Source of the DNA: a virus
IMG/VR virus record: IMGVR_UViG_3300015265_000025
Span: 1-20,684 of that record
Reading direction: 5' to 3' (one strand)
Length of the DNA stretch: 20,684 nt
A program made the position numbers and the translations under genes. A model generated the notes under the pieces. It was given only the letters and a program-made list of their open reading frames with translations, searched no databases and had not been told where the DNA came from. Within the stretch, counting starts at the first letter, position 1, and every line of letters starts with the position of its first letter. Below are positions 13,565 through 20,684 of this stretch, piece by piece.

Positions 13565-14133
13565 TGCGGCTGGCCTGTGATGCCGCCACCAGACATGACG
13601 CCGCCGTGAGGGTGTTTGACCAGGCTGATGTTGGCTGCGACCACATCCACCGATACGGTGACTTTGCCGGTGATGGTTTGGTTGCCGGTTTGGGTGTAGT
13701 CGCCCTCGTGGGTAATTGGGCCGACGATACGGATGCCGCCCGTGCTGGTCAGGTTGGTGGTGCCGCCCTCGGGCAGAGTGGCGTTCAGATGGTGCGCGAT
13801 GCTGTCGTACTCGATGACGGTCCCGTCGCGGTAGGTACAACGGTGCAGACCTTCGCGGTCGCCGTTGGCCGGGTGGTGGTCGCTGAACAGACCGGTGAGG
13901 ACAATGCCATTGCCGAGCTGACCGGAGGGACTGAACAAGATGACCTGCTCTTCGAGAGCGGGAGGATTCCACTCGCAGTCGGCACCTGCTCGCGGGGCGA
14001 TCCATGGCAGCCAGCCGGTGGTCAGCGCGCCGGTTTTCACTCGCACGCGTGGGGGCTTCATCTGGGTTTCGGTGATGGTGCCGAGGCGGATGAGGTTTTC
14101 AATCAGGCGGGCGAGGGTGGCTAAGTCGTTCAT
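13561..14133 (-). CDS. V: Baseplate spike protein gpV
   Basis: A 190-residue P2 gpV homologue (211 aa), the membrane-piercing spike. The N-terminal OB-like domain (residues about 15-95) contains RVRVKTGALTTGWLPWIAPRAG and EEQVILFSPSGQLGNGIVLTG. The C-terminal part (about 110-190) is a repetitive beta-helix with alternating Thr, Ile and Val (GDYTQTGNQTITGKVTVSVDV). It ends with HPHGGV, a His-rich apex segment that could bind iron as in P2 V. The start is the first ATG, with a weak ribosome binding site. It is the first gene after the plus-strand moron and should be transcribed from its own late promoter. Confidence 0.95.
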   Translation of the reverse strand: MNDLATLARLIENLIRLGTITETQMKPPRVRVKTGALTTGWLPWIAPRAGADCEWNPPALEEQVILFSPSGQLGNGIVLTGLFSDHHPANGDREGLHRCTYRDGTVIEYDSIAHHLNATLPEGGTTNLTSTGGIRIVGPITHEGDYTQTGNQTITGKVTVSVDVVAANISLVKHPHGGVMSGGGITGQPQ

Positions 14134-14180
14134 GCACCCATGGTGGCATTCCCGCGTGTATGAACGCAGGGGGCTTCACC

Positions 14181-14199
14181 TGTAGTATCGCCAGTTACA
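14181..14199 (-). promoter_or_regulatory. Candidate late-activator binding dyad upstream of V (PV position)
   Basis: TGT (14181-14183) and ACA (14197-14199) are 13 bases apart; the arms extend to TGTA/TTACA. The site has the same TGT-N13-ACA geometry as that upstream of FI, and lies in the divergent gap between V and the moron gene, where P2 places PV. Its centre is 57 bases from the V start codon, which leaves little or no leader if the activator sits near -55. It could instead regulate the moron. Confidence 0.38.
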
Positions 14200-14310
14200 T
14201 GAAAAACAAATCGGTGCGAAACCCTTAAAGTTATTGATAGTATTTTTACATCGCTAGATTCGTGCTTGGTTTTTGCTTGCAGCATTCATTTCAGTTGCCT
14301 TGGAGGCATC

Positions 14311-15153
14311 GTGGTCATCAAATTTGAAAATAGATTGATTGCTTTCTTGGATGTGCTTGGGTTTTCTGCTCGCTTAGAAACTGATGATATTGAAGAATTA
14401 CATCACAAGTATTCATCTTTCATCGACGAAGCCAAGGTAAAAACGTTCTATGAGGCGCAAGGCGATGGGGAAGGAAGAAAAAACTTTGATTTTTCGCAGT
14501 TTTTGTTTGATTCAATTGTTTTGGTGTCCTGCCCGATAGACGATGTTTATAACGTTAATAATTTTGTGGCCGCCGTTTCTTTTCTGCTTGAACTGGGGTT
14601 TAAAAACAAACTGCCATTGCGAGGAGCTATCAGTCGAGGTGATTTTTTATTCGATCCAGAAAGAAATATTTTTCTCAGTGAGCGTTTTCCGGAGCTAGCA
14701 AAATTCGAGCTGAAACAGGAGTGGGCAGGTTGCTCTGTCCTCCACCATGCTGAAGAAATTATACTTAGTTCATCAATGGGGGAAGGTGAAAAACTATTGG
14801 GAGATCAGAGAAGAGACCAGCCTTTTCATCGGTACACTGTACCTCTGAAGGACGGAGAAGAATTGAATTGCCTCGTATTGAATTATCTTTTTTTTCTAAC
14901 GGAGGCTGAGATAAATGAAGGTATTGATTTTTTGATTTCTGGAAAAAAAGAGGAGAATGTTAAGTATTTTGAGTTTCTTAAAAATCTTCCGCTACCACTC
15001 CAAGTATTGCAGCCTCAATTTTTTCCAGCAAAGTATGCGGCAATTATGACGACTCGAAGTGGGTTTCGTATTAAGTTCGCTGATGAGAATTTCAAGTCGT
15101 GTACGCCAGGACCAGGCAGCTTTCAATTCACAGCGGTGGGTCGGTGGAAATAG
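14311..15153 (+). CDS. Moron: putative class III nucleotidyl-cyclase-fold protein
   Basis: A 280-residue protein on the opposite strand from the surrounding late genes. The GTG at 14311 has GGAGG (14302-14306) upstream; an earlier TTG at 14266 does not. IAFLDVLGF (10-18) and FLFDSIVLV (64-72) resemble the two metal-binding strands of class III nucleotidyl cyclases, with Asp14 and Asp67 as metal ligands. LRGAISRGD (103-111) fits the following conserved strand. A later segment (EWAGCSVLHHAEEII) resembles the region after it in the widespread FIDILGF-type proteins of unknown role. G+C is about 38% in 14341-14400, well below the flanks, so it is an acquired moron. It lies between S and V, the slot of P2 orf30. 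A cyclic nucleotide signalling or anti-phage role is plausible; no effector gene is next to it. Confidence 0.62.
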   Translation: MVIKFENRLIAFLDVLGFSARLETDDIEELHHKYSSFIDEAKVKTFYEAQGDGEGRKNFDFSQFLFDSIVLVSCPIDDVYNVNNFVAAVSFLLELGFKNKLPLRGAISRGDFLFDPERNIFLSERFPELAKFELKQEWAGCSVLHHAEEIILSSSMGEGEKLLGDQRRDQPFHRYTVPLKDGEELNCLVLNYLFFLTEAEINEGIDFLISGKKEENVKYFEFLKNLPLPLQVLQPQFFPAKYAAIMTTRSGFRIKFADENFKSCTPGPGSFQFTAVGRWK

Positions 15154-15168
15154 GTGGCTATCACGTAG

Positions 15169-15618
15169 TCAAATGCAAAGCAGATGGTCTCGGATTAAAG
15201 CTATATCGATATCGGTGAAACCAAGTATTTCCCTTTGGTCGTATTGCACATCTGGTGCACCTCGTTCGGCGCGATTCTTCAACCCGTACTGATGCACCTT
15301 GGCTATTCGAGCGATTCGGCCAGTGAATCCTAAGCTGATGGTGTTACCGTCGCCTTTGACCTTTAAAAATCTTGCGGTCCGAATTTTCCGGAACATTTGG
15401 GCTTTCCGCTTCACCCGTTCCTGCTTACCGCGCAGGTTGCGCTGCTTGCGAGGTGCGAACTTGCTGCCGCCAGGGTTGTGTTGGGCCATGATTCGTTGCT
15501 GCTGGCTTTTCCGCAAAGCTTGGCCAAGGCTTCGGACCAGTCTGTTGCGGGCTGTCGGCTCAAGTTGCCCGAGCAGACCGGCCGCCCAGTCCTCCAGCGC
15601 ATCCAGTTGGTTGGTCAT
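15169..15618 (-). CDS. S: Tail completion protein gpS
   Basis: A 149-residue P2 gpS homologue (150 aa), the virion morphogenesis or tail-completion family. It starts MTNQLDALEDWAAGLLGQL at the ATG at 15618, overlapping the R stop (ATGA). The basic middle (QQRIMAQHNPGGSKFAPRK, then KRKAQMFRKIRTARFLKVK) and IARIAKVHQYGLKNRAERG are typical. The final residues (LIRDHLLCI) end close to the moron stop, 15 bases away, and may have been altered when that gene was inserted. It acts in joining tails to heads. Confidence 0.93.
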   Translation of the reverse strand: MTNQLDALEDWAAGLLGQLEPTARNRLVRSLGQALRKSQQQRIMAQHNPGGSKFAPRKQRNLRGKQERVKRKAQMFRKIRTARFLKVKGDGNTISLGFTGRIARIAKVHQYGLKNRAERGAPDVQYDQREILGFTDIDIALIRDHLLCI

Positions 15619-16091
15619 TGCGGAACGGCCCATTCAATGCCAGTGCTCTGGGCGCCGGGTATCCAGTTCATGTCTAGGAATGCGGCGACTCGCTGCGGTT
15701 CACCAGGATGACGGATGGTGATGTTGCCTTCTTCGTCCTTGCCCACCACCACACGTTCGGTCAGCGGCAGCGTCAAACTCATATCCACTTTGCTGTTATC
15801 CAGAACGTCTGCCTCGAACTGGATGCCGTCGGCGGATTTGTTCAGGTTCTCCAGCAACTCAGACTGATGCACGCTCAACCAACCGAGAAGCGGCAGCATG
15901 ACGCTGTCGGGATGGCCGGCAAAGTCGGTGAGGATGATCTGCAGGTCGAAACTGTATTCGAACGACAGGCTCGCCGCAGCGGTGCAGCGAACCTTGCCGT
16001 TGTCGATGAAGATCAGCAACCGGTCAGGGTTGTGCTTGAGTTCGGCAATGGTGGCCAGCAGATGTGTGCGCAAGCTATCGGGTTTATTCAT
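15615..16091 (-). CDS. R: Tail completion protein gpR
   Basis: A 158-residue member of the P2 phage tail completion R family (P2 R about 155 aa). Markers are MNKPDSLRTHLLATIAELKHNPDRLLIFIDNG at the N-terminus, SFEYSFDLQIILTDFAGHPD, and near the end RHPGEPQRVAAFLDMNWIPG. It is needed to finish tails. It follows the endolysin gene after 45 bases and overlaps S by four bases. In P2 the spanin genes lysB/lysC lie immediately before R; here that slot is empty. Confidence 0.94.
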   Translation of the reverse strand: MNKPDSLRTHLLATIAELKHNPDRLLIFIDNGKVRCTAAASLSFEYSFDLQIILTDFAGHPDSVMLPLLGWLSVHQSELLENLNKSADGIQFEADVLDNSKVDMSLTLPLTERVVVGKDEEGNITIRHPGEPQRVAAFLDMNWIPGAQSTGIEWAVPQ

Positions 16092-16136
16092 GGTTGCCTG
16101 CGGGGCTGATGTGTAGATAAGCGATGTAAGGACGAA

Positions 16137-16979
16137 TCATGCCGCCACCAACTGACCGCAACCGCAGTTCTCATGCCGCTCGTAGGCGCGCTGGAGCTTG
16201 ATGTCGTACAGGTTCCGTTGGTAGTCCGGTCCGTTATAGAGCTTGGCAAACTCGGCCCATTGGCGTGCCTTCAATGCCTTGTACAACGCCGGGTCAGTTT
16301 CGATGAAGCGTACGAACGCGTCGAACTGCTGCGATTCGTTTGTGCTCATGGCTGCGACGAAGTCTTGCGCGTCGGCATAGCCCAATCGTTTCCAGTGAAA
16401 CCCCATGATCTGGAAGGCGCCCCAGGAAGCGGACTCCAGGGCGGCAATGTCGTTAAGCACGCGGGCGCTGCCTAGCCGTTGATGTTCGGCGCTACCGCCG
16501 ACGTAGCCACCGGCTTTCGGGTTGACGATGGTCGGGTGAGCGGCGGCGAGTTGATCGGCACGGCGTTTGAGGTCGGCGAGGTTATCGCTTTCGTGGCGAG
16601 CTTTCGAAAGCTGGCGGTACATGATGTGGCGTTCGAACAGGATCACCGGTTTGCCGATGTCGAGAAAGCCGCGGCCTTTTGATTCGACTTCGTTGACCGC
16701 ATAGACGACAGCCAGTGGCACGTCGAGGCGTTGTGCGGCGTTGACCAGGTCGACGTTTTTCAGCAGTTGCTGGCAGTCATTGCCGGCGAGCGCTGCTTGT
16801 GTTTTGGGACCGGCGATGCCATCGGCCACTAGACCAATGCTCAACTGATAGACACGCACGGCCGCTTCAGTGGTGTCGCCGTAGTGCCCGTCAACGACCA
16901 GTCGGGCACCGTTAGTGTTCAGGGTGGTTTGCAGGTGGCGCACCGCTTGCGAGCGGTCGCCGTGACGTAATGAAATCAT
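16137..16979 (-). CDS. Endolysin: N-acetylmuramidase with peptidoglycan-binding domain
   Basis: A 280-residue two-domain endolysin. Residues about 5-65 are a peptidoglycan-binding domain (GDRSQAVRHLQTTLN, VDGHYGDTTEAAVRVYQ, VADGIAGPKTQAAL). Residues about 75-270 are an N-acetylmuramidase (DUF3380) domain: VNEVESKGRGFLDIGKPVILFERH with likely catalytic Glu97 or Glu99, SASWGAFQIMGFHW (183-196) and YNGPDYQ (248-254). It would cut the glycan strands once the holin opens the membrane. No signal peptide is visible, so release should depend on the holin. The ATG at 16979 overlaps the holin stop. It replaces the unrelated gpK lysozyme of P2 and resembles endolysins of Pseudomonas and Burkholderia phages. 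Confidence 0.94.
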   Translation of the reverse strand: MISLRHGDRSQAVRHLQTTLNTNGARLVVDGHYGDTTEAAVRVYQLSIGLVADGIAGPKTQAALAGNDCQQLLKNVDLVNAAQRLDVPLAVVYAVNEVESKGRGFLDIGKPVILFERHIMYRQLSKARHESDNLADLKRRADQLAAAHPTIVNPKAGGYVGGSAEHQRLGSARVLNDIAALESASWGAFQIMGFHWKRLGYADAQDFVAAMSTNESQQFDAFVRFIETDPALYKALKARQWAEFAKLYNGPDYQRNLYDIKLQRAYERHENCGCGQLVAA

Positions 16980-17290
16980 CGTGAGGCTTCCTTGCGAATG
17001 AAAAGTTTCCTGGCTGCAGCGCGGGTTCCTTCCACGCCGAGCAGGCCGATAATGCCACCAAAAAAAGGCGCGGTGGACGCGGAAACACCGAGCAACGGTA
17101 GGCCATGGCTAGCGGCCAATGCCAAGGCGCCGCAGAGCGGGGCTTCGATGGCGATACGGCGCCGAGTGCCACCGCCGTACATGATTCGAAGGGCGGCGAT
17201 GATCAAGGCTAGGAGGCCGGCGTACAGGGTCGGCCAGTGCTGTTCGAGCCAAGCGGCGAGCCAGGCCCAGGTGTCGGGACGTTCGGGCAT
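16976..17290 (-). CDS. Holin
   Basis: A 104-residue membrane protein with about three hydrophobic segments: residues 22-37 (LYAGLLALIIAALRIM), 51-67 (PLCGALALAASHGLPLL) and 73-88 (APFFGGIIGLLGVEG). It has a charged C-terminus (RAAARKLFIRKEASR). It lies between X and the endolysin gene, the position of the P2 holin Y. A good ribosome binding site (AAGGA) lies five bases before the ATG. It should form the lethal membrane lesion that releases the endolysin. No separate antiholin gene was seen. Confidence 0.88.
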   Translation of the reverse strand: MPERPDTWAWLAAWLEQHWPTLYAGLLALIIAALRIMYGGGTRRRIAIEAPLCGALALAASHGLPLLGVSASTAPFFGGIIGLLGVEGTRAAARKLFIRKEASR

Positions 17291-17327
17291 GTGTTTCCTT
17301 CCTTGGTTTAGGCGTGGTTGTAATGGG

Positions 17328-17540
17328 TCAGTCCCACAGGTTCACCATTTGCCTTTGCGGGGCGGCGGTTTGTGTTTCGGGCATTTGCACGGCTAGACCC
17401 TGAGGCAATGTCGGTCCGTGGTCGGCCAGCCCGGGGTTGGCGTCAAGTACGTTTTCGGTTACGCCAGCGGTGCGGCCGTAATGTCGCCAGCAGAGGGCAT
17501 CGACGGTGTCGTTTTGCTGGGCGCGAACGGTGACGACCAT
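17328..17540 (-). CDS. X: Tail protein gpX (LysM-like)
   Basis: A 70-residue P2 gpX-type tail protein (67 aa in P2). The sequence MVVTVRAQQNDTVDALCWRHYGRTAG, then ENVLDANPGLADHGPTLPQGL, is the LysM-like Phage_tail_X pattern. The ATG at 17540 overlaps the stop of L. It is required for tail completion. The last residues are QRQMVNLWD, a common ending in this family. Confidence 0.95.
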   Translation of the reverse strand: MVVTVRAQQNDTVDALCWRHYGRTAGVTENVLDANPGLADHGPTLPQGLAVQMPETQTAAPQRQMVNLWD

Positions 17541-18001
17541 CAGATCAACTCCACGGTGGTGCGGCCGAGGCCGAGGAAGTCGCGCACGGCCCAACGCTGG
17601 TCGCGGCGCAGTTCGTCGATGCTCGGGGTGAGGTCGTCGGCGTTTTGGTGGCCGCTATTGGTGCTGTCGTAGGAGCGGTAGCGCTCACAGATTTCGGCAC
17701 CGGTCGCCGCGTAGATCGCCCGTTGGTATAGGTGGACGAACTGCGATACGTTTTTGACCCGATCGGTGGGGATGTCGGCCAGCGTGGTGTAGCCCTCGGC
17801 CTGTTGGGTACGACGCCACTCGGCGAGCTCGCGGTTGACGCTAATGGCGGCGGCGATGGTCGCGGTTTCCAGTCGGATCGCTGTGACGCTGGCGTCGATC
17901 CGCAGCGTGCCGCGCACGTCGTCCAGATTGATCGACGGCCAGAAAGGGTCGGTATTGATGTGACCGCTGGGGGCCTTGCCGCCCGCGATGAATCCGCTCA
18001 T
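17540..18001 (-). CDS. L: Head completion protein gpL
   Basis: A 153-residue P2 gpL homologue (169 aa), which caps and stabilises the DNA-filled head. Recognisable blocks are FWPSINLDDVRGTLRIDASVT, VNRELAEWRRTQQAEGYTTLADIP and RRDQRWAVRDFLGLGRTTVELI. It overlaps the start of X by one base. The 103 bases between it and M contain a GC-rich hairpin but no gene that I can support. Confidence 0.95.
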   Translation of the reverse strand: MSGFIAGGKAPSGHINTDPFWPSINLDDVRGTLRIDASVTAIRLETATIAAAISVNRELAEWRRTQQAEGYTTLADIPTDRVKNVSQFVHLYQRAIYAATGAEICERYRSYDSTNSGHQNADDLTPSIDELRRDQRWAVRDFLGLGRTTVELI

Positions 18002-18104
18002 TGCGCTGCACTCTGCAATAGGTCGCCGGTGGTCGGGGCTTCACGTTCAGGTACGTGGCCTGGCCGATCCGCCCCGAGCCGGCGGGGTGCGTGGGGACGC
18101 TCGG

Positions 18105-18803
18105 TTAGCCGCCAGTGGCGGCGAGTTTGTTGAGCAGCCGTTCGGCCCGCTCCAGATCTTTTTTGCCACCGCAGGCGTCATGCAGTTCGATGGCTTTTTT
18201 CAGCAGGTCGATGCCGGCCTGAACTTGACAAGGTTGGCCGGGCGGTTCTTCGGTGAGGCCTTCCAGAGTGGCGCGGCCCATGGCGAGGAACAGCTTGGCG
18301 CGGGCCTGGTCGGGCATGTCTTCGGTGTCGGTCAATTCGGCGGCGCGATGCAGCGTGGCCAGGTCGAACGATTCGCTGACCTTCTGCGCGCTCAAGGCTG
18401 CCGTGGCGATGTCTTCGGCGACCAGGCAGCCTAGCGTGCGGGCGAAGCGATCCGGCATGACCATCTTGTGCTTCAGCACGTACTGCGCGATGTCGAGGCC
18501 ACCGCTGAAGTCGCCGGCATCGAAGCGCCAGACCATGATGGTGGTCAGCACTTCATCTTGCGCACCGAGCCCGGCTTCCAGTACGCCTTGCACATACGGC
18601 ACGTAGTCCGGCAGCAACTGGCGTTTGAGTTCGGCCTTGCCCTGATTCGACTGGATCTGTTTCAGGCGCAGGCGATCTTGTAGCAGTTGGTTGAGCTGAT
18701 GTTCGTAGGCGGTGGCGCCAGCCATGGTTTGGTTGGGTTCGACCGCGGCCGCCTCAATGGCGGCCGTGACGCGCAGGAAGTGATGACGGCAGGGGTTGGT
18801 CAT
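18105..18803 (-). CDS. M: Terminase small (endonuclease) subunit gpM
   Basis: A 232-residue P2 gpM homologue (247 aa), the small terminase subunit that cuts cos with the large subunit gpP. It starts MTNPCRHHFLRVTAAIEAAA. The family blocks include YEHQLNQLLQDRLRLKQIQS, KRQLLPDYVPYVQGVLEAG, DEVLTTIMVWRFDAGDFSGG and KHKMVMPDRFARTLGCLVAE. It follows N after ten bases. The partner P lies on the other side of O in P2 and is outside this window. Confidence 0.95.
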   Translation of the reverse strand: MTNPCRHHFLRVTAAIEAAAVEPNQTMAGATAYEHQLNQLLQDRLRLKQIQSNQGKAELKRQLLPDYVPYVQGVLEAGLGAQDEVLTTIMVWRFDAGDFSGGLDIAQYVLKHKMVMPDRFARTLGCLVAEDIATAALSAQKVSESFDLATLHRAAELTDTEDMPDQARAKLFLAMGRATLEGLTEEPPGQPCQVQAGIDLLKKAIELHDACGGKKDLERAERLLNKLAATGG

Positions 18804-18813
18804 GGTCGTCTGC

Positions 18814-19824
18814 CTACGATGCGATTTCGATGTTTTCAGCGAGGGCGGCGCATTCCAGGTCCTCGATCACATACGCGTCGTTGACCGACTCGTAGTTTTC
18901 GATGCGGTCGCGCTTGGCGTTGTCGAGGACGGTGCGACGGCGGCTGCCTTCCTGCCAGTAGATCGACAGGTTTTCGAGCTTGGTCACCAGCAGCCCACGT
19001 GCCGGGAAGTACGGCACGCGCACCGCCGGCAAGTTGCCCAGGCGTTTCTGGCTGGTGACGATGTCGGCGGCGAGGATCTCGCTCGGGGCGTTGTCCTTGT
19101 TGATGATCGGGAAGTATTTGTCGGCCAGCAGTTGGCGGCCGCAGATCACCACCAGGTCTGGATCTTCCTGGTACCAGGGCGCGATGAACTCTTCGACCAT
19201 GCTGAACACCAGGGCGTCGAGGTTGGTGAAGTCTTTGCCGGCGCCGATGGCGATCTTGCCCGAGCCTTCGGCGATTTCTTTCATCACACGGGCGGCATTC
19301 TCGGTGCGCATTTTTTGCAGCCAGCCGATGTTGACGTCCTGGCGCAGTGGGTTGGTCGCCGGGTTTGAGGTGGCGGCGCGGCTGGTGCCGTTCCAGCCGA
19401 TCAGGATGCGGTCCAGCGCCTGGCGTTTCAGGATCGCGTCGCGGATGCGTGCCTGGAAGTCGGGGAATTTGGCCCAGGCATCCAGTTTGCTGTAACGCAG
19501 GTGGGTGTCGAAGTTGGTCTGCGAGCAGAAGTAGCCGCGATCATCGAGGGTGGTGATGTCGGTGGTTTCGCGGTCCTTCTGGGTGGTGTCGGTGGTGCCG
19601 GCGTTCGGACCGCCGATGCCCATGCCGATCTTCTCGCCCATCTGCTCGGTAACACCGTAGATGTTGATCGCGCTGAGGAACTGACTGGATTCCTGCATGC
19701 GGGTTTCCAACGTTTGGGTGACGCTGGGGGCGGTGGCGAATTTGGTGGTGACGTCGGGTACGCCGTGCAGTTTGGTCAACTGGCCGAGGTAGGCGTTGAA
19801 GAGGTTGCGGGTGTCGTTGCGCAT
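18814..19824 (-). CDS. N: Major capsid protein gpN
   Basis: A 336-residue major capsid protein of the P2 family (P2 N about 357 aa, HK97-like fold). It begins MRNDTRNLFNAYLGQLTKLHGV and contains SQFLSAINIYGVTEQMGEKIG, DTHLRYSKLDAWAKFPDFQAR, ALDRILIGWNGTSRAA and a C-terminal RRTVLDNAKRDRIENYESVNDAYV. In P2 the N-terminus is removed by the gpO protease during maturation, and the same is expected here. The start has AAGGA seven bases upstream. Confidence 0.97.
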   Translation of the reverse strand: MRNDTRNLFNAYLGQLTKLHGVPDVTTKFATAPSVTQTLETRMQESSQFLSAINIYGVTEQMGEKIGMGIGGPNAGTTDTTQKDRETTDITTLDDRGYFCSQTNFDTHLRYSKLDAWAKFPDFQARIRDAILKRQALDRILIGWNGTSRAATSNPATNPLRQDVNIGWLQKMRTENAARVMKEIAEGSGKIAIGAGKDFTNLDALVFSMVEEFIAPWYQEDPDLVVICGRQLLADKYFPIINKDNAPSEILAADIVTSQKRLGNLPAVRVPYFPARGLLVTKLENLSIYWQEGSRRRTVLDNAKRDRIENYESVNDAYVIEDLECAALAENIEIAS

Positions 19825-19840
19825 GGGGTCGTCCTTGGTG

Positions 19841-20671
19841 TCAGCAGTCGGTCATGACCTGGTTTCCGCCGCCAGTGACGGGAGGGCGTGTCTTTTGGTT
19901 GTGGTCCTGGGTGGTCGAGAGCTTGGTTTTCAGTTCGGTGAAGTCTTTGGTCAACTGGTCGAGCTGCGTTTTCAGTTCTGCGGAGAACTGTTTCTCCGCG
20001 GCCAGTTGATCGGGCAGGTCTTTGACGTGTTCGGCGATGGTTTCGACGGCTTGGCCGATCTGCGCGAACTCGCTGTCATCCTTGGCCTGTTTGCCTTTGA
20101 GCAGGGTTTGCACCTTGCTGAAGAGCTGGGCGCCGAGGCTGGGCTTTTCTTCAAACTCTTCGAATGTCAGTTCGGCTTCGACGGCCTCGGTGAACATCGA
20201 GGTTGCGGAGTAGTGCCGGTCTTTGAAGGGGCTGACGTCGGGCTTCTGCGCTGAGAAGGCGAGTACGTCGGTGCCGAGGCTGGCGGGGGAGTCCGTCACG
20301 GCCAGGCCGACGATGTAGGCCTCTCCGGTGTCGGCGAAGCTGTCGTCGATTTCAATCGAGGTGTAGATCTTTTGCTTGGCCTTGTTCATGGCGATCAGGT
20401 CGGCGGTGGGCTCGACCTGGGCGAACAGGGCCAGTTTCTTTTGGCCGTTGATATCGATTTCTTCGGTCTTCACCGCAAGGACGTCGCCGTAGGCCTTGAA
20501 CGGGCTGTCTGGCAGCAGGCTGCGAAAATGCTCCAGCCAGATGCGGGCGCCGTAGGTGGAGGGGTTGAAGTTCTTCGCGGCCTGTTCCAGCCAGTCGCGT
20601 TTGATGGTGCGTTTGTCCGAGGTCGCGCCTTCGACGGCGACGCGGAACCAGTTGCTGCGAAATTTCTTCAT
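19841..20671 (-). CDS. O: Capsid scaffold and maturation protease gpO
   Basis: A 276-residue P2 gpO homologue (284 aa), an internal scaffold with an N-terminal serine protease. The P2 catalytic residues are kept: Asp19, His48 (in IWLEHFRS) and Ser105 (in KIYTSIEI), the last corresponding to Ser107 in P2. The C-terminal third (about 170-250) is a charged helical scaffold region (FSKVQTLLKGKQAKDDSE, LAAEKQFSAELKTQLDQL). It shapes the procapsid from gpN and then cleaves the head proteins. The gene is complete, with 13 bases of upstream sequence left in the window, so its promoter is not visible. Confidence 0.96.
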   Translation of the reverse strand: MKKFRSNWFRVAVEGATSDKRTIKRDWLEQAAKNFNPSTYGARIWLEHFRSLLPDSPFKAYGDVLAVKTEEIDINGQKKLALFAQVEPTADLIAMNKAKQKIYTSIEIDDSFADTGEAYIVGLAVTDSPASLGTDVLAFSAQKPDVSPFKDRHYSATSMFTEAVEAELTFEEFEEKPSLGAQLFSKVQTLLKGKQAKDDSEFAQIGQAVETIAEHVKDLPDQLAAEKQFSAELKTQLDQLTKDFTELKTKLSTTQDHNQKTRPPVTGGGNQVMTDC

Positions 20672-20684
20672 GCCGGGAATGCTC

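Noticed and set aside
13565-14005. Upstream extension of the W frame
   Set aside because: The extension overlaps V completely and is Arg/Pro/His-rich shadow sequence. W begins at the ATGA overlap at 13564.
14266-14310. Upstream TTG start for the moron
   Set aside because: No ribosome binding site is present, and the extra residues (FACSIHFSCLGG) precede the position where related proteins begin.
16912-17106. A minus-strand frame with a lipobox-like string (LFLVALSAC), considered as an Rz1-type spanin
   Set aside because: It lies out of frame inside the holin and endolysin genes, has no ribosome binding site, and the hydrophobic stretch mirrors the holin membrane segment. No Rz partner surrounds it.
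18002-18104. A small gene or regulator in the gap between M and L
   Set aside because: Only a GC-rich hairpin (CCCCG/CGGGG near 18072-18087) is visible; there is no T-run and no open frame with a start and ribosome site.

Overview
The window reads as the left part of a P2-like (Myoviridae, phiCTX-type) prophage in a Pseudomonas chromosome. The grounds are the unbroken P2 late-gene order, GC-rich codon use, a gammaproteobacterial LexA box, and a DUF3380-type muramidase endolysin where P2 has gpK. No species can be fixed from the sequence alone.

Layout. From about 2170 to the right edge almost everything is on the minus strand and is read right to left: O (scaffold/protease), N (major capsid), M (terminase small subunit), L (head completion), X (tail), holin, endolysin, R, S (tail completion), V, W, J, I (baseplate), H (tail fibre), fibre-assembly chaperone, FI (sheath), FII (tube), E and E+E' (tail chaperones made by a -1 frameshift), T (tape measure), U, D. 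Many junctions overlap by an ATGA, GTGA or TTGA quartet. The portal (Q), large terminase (P), integrase, repressor and replication genes are not in the window.

Cargo. Three loci break the P2 plan. (1) An AT-rich plus-strand gene at 14311-15153 sits between S and V, where P2 carries its orf30 moron. It looks like a class III nucleotidyl-cyclase-fold protein. (2) After D there is a Mu-like com gene overlapping a C5 cytosine methyltransferase gene, with a hairpin that would cover the methyltransferase start codon. (3) Beyond that is an AT-rich plus-strand gene for a HEPN-domain protein with an RNxxxH motif. It is preceded by a tRNA-like sequence with a greatly extended anticodon arm and by a 13-bp perfect inverted repeat.

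Left edge (1-960): a 32-codon ORF followed by a strong intrinsic terminator, then a LexA-box-controlled gene for an 83-residue protein and a 68-residue ORF, all on the plus strand. These may be host sequence or the prophage margin; the window does not settle which.

How the parts work together: the minus-strand block builds the capsid, contractile tail and lysis machinery. Two TGT-N13-ACA dyads lie upstream of V and of FI, the positions of the P2 late promoters PV and PF, and are candidate late-activator sites. The cargo genes are plausible lysogenic-conversion or anti-phage functions, an inference from domain type and position.
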